Shown: positions 13,524 through 27,215, counted from the first letter of the stretch. The stretch is DNA of 64,000 nucleotides from Luscinia megarhynchos (GCA_034336665.1 JAPFBE010000002.1:74651405-74715404); one strand, 5' to 3'. A program made the numbers and translations. The notes: generated by a model from the letters alone, not told the origin.

Positions 13524-15950
13524 TCAGCTGCTGAAGTGGTTTCAAGACACAGTTTCATTTAATGTCATTTTTATTTCATTTAAAAATCACAGAAAGTAAA
13601 CCATTCATTATCAGCTTCCAGTCTGGTTCTATGACAAGAGTGGATGGAATGAGGGACAATAGATTATATAGAATTAGAAGATCAATTTATTTTTCCCATT
13701 TTTGGCATCAGAATTGTTAATGAGAGAGCATCAAGTCTTGATATCTATGTTAAATAACAGGTATTGACATCTTGGAGTCTGTGAAAAAAAGGTAGACAGA
13801 ACATTGCAGGGGCTGAAGAACTTACCTACCATACCATAATAAGCTTGAAAGAGCCCAGCCTACTTACTTAATCCTAAACAATGGCACATGAATTTACTAT
13901 CCTGAGTAAGGACAGTTGAGAAGTAATCTGATAAGGTTTAATTTTATTTTTTTTTGTCTAGCACAGAAAATACATTTTATAAAACTAATGTCTAGAGAAA
14001 AAAGATTTTTAAAACTCTAGCTAGAAAAAAAACCCAGAATTTTACAACCTTATTTTCTATTTTAGTATTGAGAGGAAAAAAATGAGAATAATTAACTCTT
14101 GCAAAAGCACAGTACTGGGAAGCAGAGGATTCCCTGTACCATGACCTGTTCTATTCAGGCTGAGAAAGGAATTTTTACCCTTGAAAAGTTATTAGACTCT
14201 GCAGGTATAACTGTGTGAAACTGGATGACCGATTATCTACAAGAGGTGAAATAAAATCTATTAGTTCCTCTTTACATCTGAGTTTTTGGGACAGATATTC
14301 TTTGGGGGCTCATTTTGACGTAGATAATACTGATTATGTGATTATGAAGTTATATTTACTAGGTAAATCTGTTTTCCCAGAGCTCATCAAGCTATATTTT
14401 ATTCTGGATTGTTGACATAGAGTGTAAGTCAATCCTAGAGAAAAGGAGCTCTGATTTGTGCTGCCCTCAAGACATAAAAATAGGTCACATGAGGCAATAG
14501 AGAAGCATCAGTGATTTGTACTACATTCTGAAGTGACATTAGTTCACAGAGATAGCAGTTCTTAATTTTACATATGAGAATGCACAAAAGAAGATCAAAT
14601 TATGCAGCTGCATACTTTGCCCTTTAATAAAAACTTTATTTTTCATGCATTGATCTTCTATTTATTGTAAGAAGGAAAAAAAAGAGTTTTTGAAGATTGG
14701 TGAGATACAGTCCAGATTTGGAAGTGAATTTTGCAATTTGAGATAATCCCTAGTGTTCATTGTCAAAATGATTTATGAGATTAATTGAAAAACACACTTG
14801 TCTTTTCTAGGCAGGGTTTCTCTAAAGAAAGTTGCTGCCGTGTAGTAACCCAGATGGATCAGCTTCCCCATCAATTACATATTGATCTATTTATTGAATT
14901 TTAACTATTTACTATTTAAATACTACCAGGGCATTTAGTGATATATCTATCAAGAGTTAACTTAAATTTTTCATTCATAATATTAAATGTTTCATAGCAG
15001 GTTTAGCAGCCCCAAAGTGATGTTCTTTGATTACCTTGCCAGTCATTAAACTCCATTCAAATTTGAAATCCATGACAAATACCAAAATATCTGGTTGCAG
15101 CAGATAGTGCAAGTTAATGTATTTCTTCCTGTGATCATATATTATTGTCAGAGGGAAAAAAAGAATTATTTCATGATTATTTGCTTCAAGCAAAATTGCT
15201 TTAGTCATGAGATCAATACTTTTATAGTGTACAGCTGCTCAGAAAGAGATCTCCAGTTTGAAAGCTAAAAAATCTATTAATTGAAGAATTAATGAATACT
15301 TCCTACACACTTGTTAAATTATGACTATGGTATAAGGAGTAGAAACCCCGCCATGAGATGTCTCCAGTAATTTTCCATTTAGGGTGTCCTGCACATAGTA
15401 AAAATGTACATTACCAGGTCCTTGAATACATACAGAATCCGTGTCATGGTGCTGTCTATTATCAATTGAGCAGTGTTATTAAATCTCTAAGAAAATGTCA
15501 ATTTTAGGAGTATTTTTTTATATTACTGAGTGATCCTACTAAAGTCATCAAGGAAAGGAAGATCAAATAAAGAGATTTATTTATGTAAAAATTGTACATT
15601 TTATCTTGTTTTAAGTATCTAACATAATATATCACTCAAAACAAAATATGCATTACTCTGGACCAAATTCAGGTCCTAAAATTATGACCCTGTGCATTCA
15701 ACAGAACTCAGTATCAAATGCTTACTAGGATTGTGGAATCAACACAGGAGGAAAAAATGTGTAAAAGTCTGGGGCTTTAAGTTTTTTGTTTATTTGTTTG
15801 TTTTGGGAATAATGAAAAGATCAAAGATAAAGCTGCAGCCAGATAAGACTACCAAATAAAAAGAGAAGTATTCTTTATTTTATATGACTAAATATGAAAC
15901 TCCACTTTTCATAGAAAGAGCACACAAGTTTAAAAAGACACAGTGCTAAA
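13524..15950. other. AT-rich non-coding DNA, nothing recognised
   Basis: Short open frames only (77 codons or fewer); no repeat family, RNA gene or exon-like segment recognised. Confidence 0.55.
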
Positions 15951-15999
15951 TGAAAAATGAAAAATGAAAAATGAAGAATGAAAAATGAAAAATGAAAAA
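15951..15999 (+). repeat. Heptanucleotide tandem repeat (TGAAAAA)7
   Basis: Seven consecutive 7-bp units; six are TGAAAAA and the fourth is TGAAGAA. A partial unit precedes the array. Its near-perfect state suggests recent slippage and length polymorphism is likely. Confidence 0.95.
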
Positions 16000-18900
16000 T
16001 GGAGCTTAAATCATTAATATTCTCTTTTTTAACCTTCACTATACTGGAAAAAGAATGGTACCTACTTGGCTTTCTTAAGGATATAAAACCAGCCTATAAA
16101 CATTGTTGCATATTGAAAATTACTATTTATAAATCCACACTTGCTTAATCCAGGGCTCTCAAGTGGCAGCAGTGAGGATGATGATCTTGCCTACGTCAAC
16201 TAAATGAACACTTAATTTTATGCTATGCAAATATCAATCCATAGTTCATTTACCTCTGCATTGGTTTTTTCCCTATAGCTAGAGCTCAGATTGTAACTGG
16301 CAGTGGAAGTAGAACTTTACTGTATTCAACATTTTTCCAATCAAAGGATCTAAAATTGAATTAGGACTGTGATTAATTTATCAACTATTTAAACTAATGT
16401 CTTGGATATTCCAAACATTGATTCAAGACTTTAATCATGAGTGCACTTCTACATTTTCACTATAATATAAACTATCAAACATTACACTATATTGTATGAT
16501 GTTTATTCTTTATTCATCATATAACTTCAGCTTTTAGGAACAGCTTCTCTCCCTGTTTTAACTGAATGCTATTTGGGGTAATTCTATGTTTACACAGCAA
16601 ATACTGTGATGTAGTCCCTCAGTATCCAACCTAACTGTAGTGAGAACAGAGGATTCTCAGTCTCATCTCCAGATTTCTAGCCAGCTGGGTTTACAGGCAG
16701 CTGTATAATGCTAGATACCATGGCAGCAATAACAGAGCAGTTATGGGCCCTGAAGAAAATCTGATTTTCATCAATAGAATTTGTTTATTTTTGTAATTGT
16801 TTAAAAGAATTGCGAAGGTATATGAAATATAAATACTCATTGTTCATTGTTTTTTTCTTTTACCAGCTTGTTCACTTTTATCTCACCAGTAAAGTCAAAT
16901 GCAAAAGGCATTTTGCCATTGCTTGTTTGCACTTATTCATAACATATAAATGTTATGTGCCCCTTCAATATTTTCTTTAAACTATAAATCGATTCAGAAA
17001 GGTATAACAAAGCCTGAAGCTATTCGAAAGTTTCATTATAATATTTCAGGCTGAAAAAAAATGTATTTATTTTTAAAAAAACCTTTTGGTAAAGACTTTT
17101 CTAGAAGGCTGAAAAGTCAGAACTGGAAAATACATAGTCCAATTCTTTCATTCTACAGTATTTCTTTTTACCAGTGGTGATTTAGTTTAAGCACAAGGTA
17201 AAACACCAGTAACACCACATTGCATATTGAGGAATTATTCACCTGTGATGTCCCTTTAATACCAAGTGATCACCAGAGCCTTAAACTTGATCTGAAATTT
17301 ATTTTTCATTAAAAGTTTAGATTGCATGTGCTGTAATGGTACTACAGTCAACCTTAAAAAAACTTGTGGAAAGTGTGTTTAAATTCTTTTTATACTATCC
17401 AAAGTACCTGAAATATGGAAAATACTTCTGCAAAATTAAAATGTATTCACTAATTACTTCATTACATGAAAAAGGAAAGGAAAAATACTGCAGATGGTGC
17501 TAAGTCCAATATGGCTCTATTCTTCCCTAAGTGAGTGTGTCAGCTGCTAAGGTCGCATTGTTTTCCCCTTACTGCACTACAAGGCCAGCAGCATGCACCC
17601 TTCCCATCCTTTTTCTGAGTGGATAAGAACCCTTCCTTGTTCAGAAAATGGGATTAAACACAGGCTTTCCTACTGTGGATAAATAGCTTGGTCAGCAGGT
17701 TGCCTATGTTGAAAGCAAATGAACCAACCAGTCAAGTCAGGAATTGCTACTGCTTTTGTTTCTCTCCATTTCTGAGTGTCTGCAGGTTCCAGACATGCTG
17801 GAGACAATTTACACGTCCCCACCAGACCCCAGACCAGCCTGTCTCTTGGGAGAACTCAGACATCTCTGTAATATGTCAGTGTTTAAAGGTGCTTTCACCT
17901 GTGTTCAAATGTTTAATTTTTAATATCTAGGGTATGACCAGATATCAAATGAATTTCAGCATAATTAATATCTCTCAGGTACCAACAGGTTTTCATTTTG
18001 CTGGACATATAAAGAATTTAGCTTAATGTTGCTTTGGCATGGGCTTTCTTTCATCTTTAATCATAATAATATGAAGGTTCATCTAAAAGCACTTATTTTA
18101 CTTGCCACATATAGCCATATCAAGCTGTAGCATTAAGGGGGGATTATATATGAAAGCATTAAAAAAGGAAAAGGTCCTGAATAATTTATAAAGGTGAGCT
18201 ACAAATAAGAGACTAAAGTACCAGAATAATAAAATAAGCACATGGGGACTAAATCGCTCAAGAGCTGGTAATGAAACATGCAGCCCTTCACCTATGATGT
18301 CTACCATTTTTCTTACCTGGTTAATATATTTTTGTAATCTCTCTGAAATGTACTATCCAAATTCATTATCAGTTATTTCTGTAAAAGGCTATTAAAAATC
18401 CCTTTTACTTTAAAAAAATCAGTTTCCTATTCAGACAGCATAAATTGTCAGAATACTTGTTAACAGCCTTGTTTCATGTCTTCAGTTCACTTCAGAAATG
18501 AAAGCTGAAGATTCTCCTATAAACAGAAAATGTCTATAATCCACCAGGGTATAATGAAGCAAATGATTATTTCTGAAACACCTACCTTGCTTGTCAGCCC
18601 CTAAGCACTTCAACAAAGCACTCTGAGTCATTCTTATAAAGAGGTGCTGTGACAGAAGAAATGAGCCACAGGTTGGAGATCCTCGGGCAAATGCAGCCCA
18701 GTGCATATGGTACATCATTACCAGACTGATTTTAATGAAGTTTTAGAGCCTTAAATTTCACATCACAGTTGGTGCTCATATGCATTTTACTGTTATTGCC
18801 TTTCATTTGCCAAGTAAAGATAATTGATGATCTTTACTTAGAGAATTTGTAGATTTTGGAGCTGTCTATTTTTAAGAGAGGTTTCTACTATTTTTTCTTT

Positions 18901-20784
18901 GTATATGTGTGCCTGCTTCCCTTTATGTTGCTTTTATTGGATTGGATGATTTTTTAAAATGTTTTTAAAATAAAATAAGAAGAGAAAGTTCTTTATGCAA
19001 CTAAGCAAAATTCCATTAGCATCTTCACTGACATGAATGAACTTCTGCATGTCAAAAGGTTACACTAACATTGAGACAGAATGGACTAATAGGGAAACCA
19101 GTTAAAGAAAAGGAATAAATAAGAAGATTGGGCTTCAACCATTCACAATCAATCTCTTCTAGAGAAAGATAACCCTTGAGATTTTATCTGTAGTAGTGAC
19201 CTTCCCTTGGTTCCTAGTAGTCTTCCACTTCTGGGCCTTTTTCCCCAGGTATCACAACAGCAGCATGTCATAACACAAGTGTCACAGCCATCTTCCACTT
19301 CCCCTGTCTCCACAGCATTCACCAAGTACTTGTCTGGTTCTCTTACACTAGCTTTGAAGCTCTTCCTCAATCCTATTCTGGTGTTATGAAATAAAACCCT
19401 TTGAAGATTTTACTCTTCCTGTTATGGGGTACTGAGTGGGCAAATATTTCCTGGAAGTCTTGCAAAACCTCTAGCTTGAAAATGTCCTACCATTCCAAAG
19501 CTGAACTACACACACAATATTCACTTAACTTTTGAAATAAAGTACAGTGTTTCTGTACAGAAGAAAACATTTCTTACTTATATTGCCATGAAAAAAAATC
19601 AAGGTAATTGTTTTTATTTATACATAATTTTTTATTTGAAGTGGAAGTGCAGAATGCCTTTGGAAATAGGGTACTTTAATATGCAGTCTAAAACATACAT
19701 ATCCATTAATTTTATCTCAATGTGGAACTCAGTGCAGGATTAGAATAATATAAAATAGAAACCTTTTTTTGTTTGTTTCATTTCTTCTCATCTCTTTAGT
19801 AAACCATCTTAAAGGTTACGTTTATTTAGGCTGAATTCTGCACTGAAAAGAAGGTTTACTCAAGCATTGAATTGCTTAATGTTGCTCTAGGAAGGGTAAC
19901 TATATTGGTTCAACTTTGGAATAGCCAAGATTGTTGATCAGCTGAAGCATAAAAAAAACCAAATGTGGCCCTTTTAAAAGGGGGAAAGGGGGAGTTATCA
20001 TAGTTACAGGAGTTTTTGTTGTTTCTGTTGATGATCACACAGGAAAGACATATTGAAAGTGAAGAAGCTTGCCCAGACCAATGTTCACATTTTTACACTA
20101 AGTCTGAGATTATTTATGCTGTGGCACAGAAATATAATGGAAGAGTTGGACAAAATATCATAAAAGAGTTGGAATATATCTATGTTAGCCTCAGACCATA
20201 CTGAATTAAAATAAAGCAACTTACATTAGGATGATGAGCCATCCTTGTTAGAGAAATATGTGATAAAGGCCTTCACAGAAAGATTTTTGCCAAGATTGTG
20301 TCTGAAAGAGATGCATAATTCATTGAAATGATTCAGTGAGTAAAAATTCTGCACGTTGGTGAGATTAAGGACTATGGCTGCTAATATGAACATTCCCAGG
20401 AGAGGAGATGCTGGGAGTACTGGCCAGAGACACCAGTTGGTTTGCTACCAGACACCAGTAATGTTAATACAACTGTGTAGTGAACAAAAAGCAGTAATAA
20501 TTCTTATTGTTAGAAGCAATAGACTAGAGGGAAGAGACTGTCAGCCACCTTTCATTCAGGGTAGCATCTAGTAGTATTTTAGCTTGTAAAAATGGTATGT
20601 ATCTTGTTCATTAATTATAAATTATTGTGTATTTAAAAAAGCAAGGCTGGAAGGGAGTGAAAATAGGTAATACAGCATGAGGATGAAAAGGAAGAAGGAA
20701 TAGAGTCTAAGTGCTTTTGGAGCACTGCACATATGCTTTATCCATCTATATCATGGATAAAGAAGTCAGGATTCAATTTCTTCA
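16000..20784. other. AT-rich non-coding DNA, nothing recognised
   Basis: Open frames are 80 codons or fewer and show no domain. No recognised repeats. Slightly less AT-rich patches occur near 17540-17880 and 19190-19380, without identifiable content. Confidence 0.55.
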
Positions 20785-20925
20785 GAGGTGCACATTGAAA
20801 GTACAGTGGGCAAAAGCTGGAGCAAGGGATATTTGAATTAGATTAAATTTAAAAATTCTCTATGATGGATATCACCAAACATGGAACAAATTGCTCAGAG
20901 AGTATATGGCTCTCCATCTTGGCAT
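20785..20925 (+). mobile_element. CR1 LINE, short 3'-region fragment
   Basis: This piece follows the CR1 tail where the consensus reads through 'AATTAGAT', a short 'AAAAATTCT' block and then a 'GGAACAAATTGCTCAGAGAG' segment leading into a Ser-Pro-Ser-like block. It stops before the CR1 terminus. The next CR1 piece begins almost at once but at an earlier consensus position, so the two are separate copies or a rearranged one. The match is diverged and was recognised by eye. Confidence 0.6.
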
Positions 20926-20929
20926 GCAC

Positions 20930-21574
20930 TTGGGTTACAATGTCCATGCAGCAGTGGGGCAAAAGTGACAGAAAAACTGCACAACAGAAAAAGACTTGGG
21001 AGTTCTGGTCGTCAAATGACTGAGCATGAGCCAGCATGTACTCCAGTGGCCAAGAAGGCAAATGACTTGAAGCAAAAAATAGTGTGGTCAGCAGAACTGG
21101 AATAGTAATTTTCCTCCTGTACACACCACAGGTGAGAGCTCATGCTGAGTTCAAAGAAGGGAAACAAAGCTGGTGAAGGGTCTGGAGCACAAGTCTAATG
21201 GGGAATGGCTGAGGGAGCTGGGGTTGCTTAGCCTGGAGAAAAGAAGCCTCTCTATACAACTGCCTGAAATGAGATTGTAGCCAAGTGGGGGTTGATCTCT
21301 TTTCTCCCAGGTAAGAAGTGACAGGACAATAGGTAACTGCCTAAAGTTGCATTGGGGAGGTTTAGATTCAACATGAAGAACAATTTATTCACTGAAAGGG
21401 CAGCCAAGCATTGGTCAGACTGCCCAGGGAAGTGTTTGAATCACCATCTGTAGAAGATGTGGGGATATGGCACTTAAGGACATGGTTCAGCAGTGGACTT
21501 GATACTGTTAGGATAACAGTTGAACTCAATGATCTTAAATGTCTTTTTCAACTCAAAAGATTCCATGATTCTAT
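20930..21574 (+). mobile_element. CR1 LINE, 3' end fragment
   Basis: It follows avian CR1 from the segment 'GACTTGGGAGTTCTGGTCGT', through 'GAGCATGAGCCAGCATGT', 'GTGGCCAAGAAGGCAAATGA', 'GGAGAAAAGAAGCCTC' and the late 'TTGAACTCAATGATCTTAAA' block, and ends with ATGATTCTAT. That is the CR1 3' terminus in sense orientation. The first 45 or so bases are uncertain. Indels and stops show an old inactive copy; open frames inside it (for example 20881-21105 and 21411-21611) are not host genes. Confidence 0.88.
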
Positions 21575-24500
21575 CACTCTAGGTCCAGAGAATTTCCAGA
21601 CACAGTCCTGAGCCACCTAAAATAACTCTTATGTTAGTCAATAATTCTGCCATTTTCATCAGCATGTTGAGCCAGCTGATCTCCAGAGGAGACTCAATCT
21701 ACAGATATTTTATTTATACAAACGTTTAGGCTTTCATGTTAAGAACTAAAACAGTCTGTCCAAGAATATTAGAGTGTTAGTTAGCTAAACACACTGTGCA
21801 GGGAGGCACAAATCAAACCCCAAATTTGGATGAGGCAGCTCAGGGATGTAAACACGTGGTAACAGAACAGGACCACTAGACTTATGCTCTGGGTGAAATT
21901 TTTCACCCTGATTCCCAGAGAGAAGACTCATGCAGTAACCCACTTCCCAATTATCCCAGTATCTCTGGCTGTGACTTACTACACTGATGACTCATGGACC
22001 TGCAGAGAAAATATTTACTGAACAGTCTGCCAACACAGGATGAGGTAGGCAGGAAAGGAAAGAACCATGTTAAATAGAGATCAGCATAATTGAATTCCAC
22101 TTGCTTAGTGATCCTGCACCTCTCTGCTCTATGCAGATATTTTTCTTTAAATATATTAACACCAAAGAAAAGATGAAAGAAAACTTTTCAGTGTTTAAAA
22201 TTATCTTTCAATAGAATAAACACAGAGAGACAATACTTCAAATTTGTTTAAATAGAAGGCAAAGTAAATCCCAGTCAGATAGACACCCAAGGTTGTGCCT
22301 ATGGCTGCCAGCTAATGGGTAGGTAGCCAGAAGCTATCTGCAAATACAGGGCAAAATATGCTAACAATTCCCCACAAAATTTTTGTGCTGGAATATGTGC
22401 TTCACAGACCTCTGGTGTGGTGTCAACATATAAGATGTAGAGTTCACCAGCTGCAGCCAGCAGTTTATATCTTTACTTTAAAGGTAAGGTCCTCCCAAGA
22501 CCTGAAATTAAACTGGCAGAAAACCATGGGGGAGTCAGAATTTCTGTTGCTGTGTGGTTTATTTCTTCAAATAGCTACACTACATTAAACAATCTAATTA
22601 CAAGTGAAAAGTCTGGGGAAATTTTTTTAGGTTCCACCTGTGGCAGTGGCTTCAGAAAAAAAATCATTTTTCAGTATGGAAACCCACAGGTAAAGTAGTG
22701 GCACTGGCAGAATTACTAAAGATGTGGGAAGATCTCTCTTTATCTCCTACTCTGGGAAGTAGGTTAGCCCTGTATTGCTAGTAGAGGTGCAGAGTTTCAC
22801 ATTAAATTTACCTTAGACAGTCCTAAAAGTGTTTGTGTACTCATATGGCAAAGTGCAGCACTGAAAGAAAATATTTGCTTGCATCCTGGAAATTGTATTA
22901 ATGACATTAATTTGATTCTGTTTCCAGGTTAATTTACCTGTGTCTCTCAACAGAGATAATTATCTAGGGCATGGCACTAGCATTGTTGTATTGCTTCCAA
23001 TTTCTGAGCTAAATATTGCTGAGCTGTTTCAGGAATCTTTAAACAGTTTGCATCTGGGACCTTATGTCTAAGAAAGCCAATACAGACTATTCTTTATTTG
23101 ACAGGTTTGGTCCTTTGTAGGTCTTAGTTTCTTAACTATCTTAACCTGTCCATACTGTAAAAAAACTGCCACAATGCCTTTCTTTTATGGATTCACTTTT
23201 TCTTTTAATCTTTCTGCATGGGTAATGAAACATGGAGGCAATCCAAATGGGAAGTCCCTAGATCCAGACTCTAGGGTGTTAGTAGAAGGTAAAAACTGTA
23301 CAAATCTCTGTGTTTAGTATTTTTATAGTACATGCTTCTCTATACTGATGATTCTGAAATATTAGACTAATACATCAGGAACTGATATTAAACTGTACCT
23401 TAATTAATAAAGCCACAAAAGTTACCAAAACATGTATTCAAGGATTGTCTACAAAATTGGAGATTTTCAGTTTAGTGGAAGATTTTGGGATTAATTTAAT
23501 GTCCAAGACGTCTTTGATGGCAGTGAATCATACCTCTCATTCCATGATTAGGAGTGAAAATTTGAAATTAGATTTTCTAGCTCACTAGGAGAGCTTGAAA
23601 TACTAGAAAATCAAGATTGATGGGATGAAGGAGGCAATTCTGACACTGGCATGCATTAACAGTTACTCACCAGTATAAACTCTGAAACTGTGCAATACAA
23701 GGGTCAAGCCACATATAATTTCCAGACAAACATCACTAGGACAAGCTTATGGCTGAGACCACCAGAATTTTGCTGTGTGCATAAATATGACACATTAGAC
23801 AATAGTCCTTGATCGTGAATAATGAAAGCTCTTTAATGATGGTTTTTCAGTATCTCCTACTAGCAGTACAAAATATCTTCTCCTGTTCAGTTGAAAATTT
23901 GGTCCCTTGTTTGGGTCAGCTTTTCCCATGATCACTCTTCAGACTTCCAATAGATAGATTGTTTTATATCCCTGTTAAATGTTTGTTGCATCCTCAGTGA
24001 AGGTCTTAGGAAAGACACGTGAAACTGGGATGAGCAAAGCACGAGTGGAAAATTTCCTCTGTAGAGATACACAGTTCAATGCTGCACAATTTAGTATTAA
24101 GATTCACAGTTATATTAAGGTGCACAGTTCAATATTAATTTAGCAGTCTGCAATAATAGAGTTCAGAATTTATTTTTTGAAAGCTCCCTCAAACTGAGGG
24201 AAAAAAATATTACAGCTGCCAGTTCCTGCTGCATTTAACCCTTTTTCTTGTCTCAAAGTATAGAACAGCAAGAGAACCACACAAACAGCAATTAACCTCC
24301 AAGATTTTATATCACATTTGTATTGAAAACAGTATAGAAAATGAGTCAGGAAACACATCTTTGAAGGCATTGTTTCTAAAAATCATGCAATTACTGTCAA
24401 ACATATTCCAGTAAGCAGTAAATGAACCCTGCTTGCACCATAAATCATTAATGTTTAATCACCAGCCAATGCCTCACTAAGCTCACTGGCATGGAAACTC

Positions 24501-25861
24501 TAAGATACTCAAAGGATAGTTCTAGCAAATCTGGCATGCATGGTTGGCTTGTGTGCTTAATTACTGTTTATGCATTGGCAGTATCCAAGCAGTTGTATGT
24601 AATAAATAGAACACTGTCACACTGTCCAGATGGTTTTAGATCCAGGGCCTAGGGAGTATGTTTGAAGATTACAGGCCTGATTTACTAACAATTCACACCA
24701 GCTCAATTGCTGAAAATCATGCTAATAGCATACGTTTCAGCAGTTTACTCAATACAAAAATAAATATATTATTAATGACTATTTAAAAAAAATCACTTTA
24801 TATTCTATTTAGCCACTCTTTAGAAGAGATAAAATAATTTAATTTTGGTTTGAGGCATTCAGCAGCTTTATTTATTCAATGTCCAGTAGGTTTGAGAGAA
24901 ATGGTTTCTTTTACACAGAACAAAGGAATGCCCAGCAGAGATAATCCAAGCTATCTTTGAAAATTATAGTTTAGGTATTGGAATGTATATAGGCACTTCA
25001 GAGTGGTGATCTGCCTGAATAAATTTACACTGTCAAGAATTAGAGGCAAAATTACATGTAATCAGATTAAAAACGGAATAATTAATTGTTTCTGTTCTTA
25101 CTTACATATAAATAAGAAGCCAAATTATGCTATCACTTTCAAGATTTCAAAAAGAAAAAAAATCAAAAACCAAACCAACAAACAGTAAATATGTTTAAGA
25201 AGAGCTACTATCTTTTCCACACCAAAATAGGATTTGACCCATATTAGTGAAAATTTGTTTAACCAGATTTCATTTGGGGAATAAGAGAGAGAATGAGATA
25301 AACTGGGAGGAAAGTAAGTGGATTTAGAGAGAAAATGTATTTTTATGTAATAAATGAATGTTTAGAAGTCCTTCCATAAACAAAGCATATGAACAACTTG
25401 AAATAAAATTTTCATCTCTCTGAGAATAAATGAAGTCATCTCCTACTTTTCACAAGAATGTTGTGTTTTAAAGGTTGTATGGGACAGTCACTCAGAATGG
25501 AAATGAGAACAAAGGTAGACTGTATCCCCCCCATATAAACTGGAAATGACGTGATTTTCTTTGCAGGACATGAAAAAAGAGTATTTAGCAGAAGGTAATT
25601 GAACACAGTAAGAGAGATGAAACCAAAAAGACTGATTAAAAGGGTAAGAATAATATTTTTTCCCCTGCTTAGGAGGGCAAAACCCACTATTGTCAATCTG
25701 ATAAATTGCCTTAGCAAATGGATTATGATTTAAAGTCGGTTTTGATTTAAAAGAAGGCACTCTAGAAACCAAATCATGACCATGTTTGCTAATCATCAGT
25801 CATATTTCATTGTGTTTCAAACTATCCATGATCTAGATGCTGTTCTGTAGCTTCCATTTCA
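21575..25861. other. AT-rich non-coding DNA, nothing recognised
   Basis: Open frames are 102 codons or fewer, including two overlapping minus-strand frames at 25436-25796 with no domain. A short word, CACAGTT(CAAT), recurs three times at about 24069-24138 but does not form a regular array. Confidence 0.55.
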
Positions 25862-25866
25862 CCATG

Positions 25867-25955
25867 AAAAAATAAAACAAACAAACAAAAAAAAACCCCA
25901 AACAAAATCCACAAACAAACAAACAAAAGATAAAAAAACAGACAACAAAACCAAA
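25867..25955 (+). repeat. Low-complexity (AAAC)n-type tract
   Basis: An imperfect run of AAAC/AAACA words, interrupted by CCCC and single substitutions. It is simple-sequence DNA without a clear parent retroelement. Confidence 0.8.
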
Positions 25956-26194
25956 TAAACTACCTGAAGCATTTCAGTATTATATCCAAAATAGGATTTA
26001 TGGTTTACAGCCAACTACTTCTACACCACAGGTCGGTTCAGGTTAAAAGAGATGTCTGATATAAATAGGTGAATAACCTATTTCTCCACTGGCTGCAAAA
26101 AGGCGCTAGCAAAGTAGTTCAGCTGGTGAGAGGTACAGGTTTATCAGCCACAGCCAAAATACATCCCAAAGAAATAATTGTCCCACTAACATAC

Positions 26195-26420
26195 TGTGCT
26201 GATTTTAACACCAGCAGGGAAATTAAACTCCAAAGAAGTCACTCTCCTTCCCCTGTCCTTTTCTGCGAGGAAGAAACAATAAATAAGAGATTATGAGTTT
26301 AAATAGCGATTTACTAAAAGCACAATAACAACAGTAATAGGACGGAGAAAGCTCCTGAGGTTTAACATTTCCTCCTCCAGATGAAAACCACTGGAGAAAC
26401 AGAGACAAACCAGCCCCAGA
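26195..26420 (-). mobile_element. LTR-like 3' edge of a songbird endogenous retrovirus (possible solo LTR)
   Basis: On the minus strand this ends in GGTGTTAAAATCAGCACA, close in form to the common songbird LTR terminus with a GTTAAACC block and a terminal ACA. Upstream lie a GGGAAGGAGAGTGAC block and an AT-rich segment where the R/U5 region of such LTRs sits. The plus strand therefore opens with TGTGCTGATTTTAACACC. The opposite edge was not found, so the element may include the adjacent minisatellite. I saw no convincing target-site duplication. The family identification is by resemblance and is tentative. Confidence 0.4.
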
Positions 26421-26510
26421 ACAGGTTCATCCAGATAGGTTTGTGTGGCCACTGGCCAGGCTCAGCTCCCGCTGTTTCCTCTGCGGCGGGGCGGACACCA
26501 AAGATCCCTG

Positions 26511-27215
26511 CTCTGCGCTGTGCAGGGAATGCGGAGCGGGCGGACACTCCCTGTCCTGCCCTGCGCTGTGCAGGGAATGCGGGGCGGGCGGACACTCCCG
26601 GTCCTGCCCTGCTCTGTGCAGGGAATGCGGGGCGGGCGGACACTCCCGGTCCCTGCCCTGCGCTGTGCAGGGAATGGGGAGCGGGCGGACACTCCCGGTC
26701 CTGCCCTGCGCTGTGCGGGGAATGCGGAGCGGGCGGACACTCCCGGTCCTGCCCTGCGCTGTGCAGGGGTGCGGGGCGGGCGGACACTCCCGGTCCTGCC
26801 CTGCGCTGTGCAGGGAATGGGGAGCGGGCGGACACTCCCGGTCCTGCCCTGCTCTGTGCAGGGAATGCGGGGCGGGCGGACACTCCCTGTCCCTGCCCTG
26901 CGCTGTGCAGGGAATGGGGAGCGGGCGGACACTCCCTGTCCTGCCCTGCGCTGTGCGGGGAATGCGGAGCGGACACTCCCGGTCCTGCCCTGCGCTGTGC
27001 AGGGGTGCGGGGCGGGCGGACACTCCCTGTCCCTGCCCTGCGCTGTGCAGGGAATGCGGAGCGGACACTCCCGGTCCTGCCCTGCGCTGTGCAGGGGTGC
27101 GGGGCGGGCGGACACTCCTGTCCCTGCCCTGCGCTGTGCAGGGAATGCGGAGCGGACACTCCCGGTCCTGCCCTGCGCTGTGCAGGGGTGCGGGGCGGGC
27201 GGACACTCCCGGTCC
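26511..27215. repeat. GC-rich minisatellite, 15 copies of a 44-49 bp unit (main period 48 bp)
   Basis: Successive CTGTGC words start at 26518, 26566, 26614, 26663, 26711, 26759, 26806, 26854, 26903, 26951, 26995, 27043, 27087, 27134 and 27178. The spacings are therefore 48, 48, 49, 48, 48, 47, 48, 49, 48, 44, 48, 44, 47 and 44. Each unit contains a GGGCGGACACTCCC-like core and a CTGCCCTGC segment. Variants (GGAATGCGG, GGAATGGGG, GGGGTGCGG, and a 4-bp deletion making GGAGCGGACAC) recur in order. Units 3-6 resemble units 8-11 at an offset of about 240 bp, and the last units alternate as pairs of 91-92 bp. The array is CpG-rich in AT-rich surroundings. Since 48 is divisible by three and stops are absent from the unit, long open frames of 217 to 359 codons appear in several frames on both strands; none is a gene. 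Confidence 0.97.

Noticed and set aside
20881..21611. Two 66-74 codon plus-strand frames as a small gene
   Set aside because: They lie wholly or largely within CR1 3' sequence that is not protein-coding in the expected frame.
24069..24140. Recurring CACAGTTCAAT words as a repeat array
   Set aside because: Three irregularly spaced imperfect copies; too weak to call.
26511..27215. CRISPR-like direct repeats
   Set aside because: Units are contiguous without unique spacers, GC-rich and in a vertebrate genome; this is a minisatellite.
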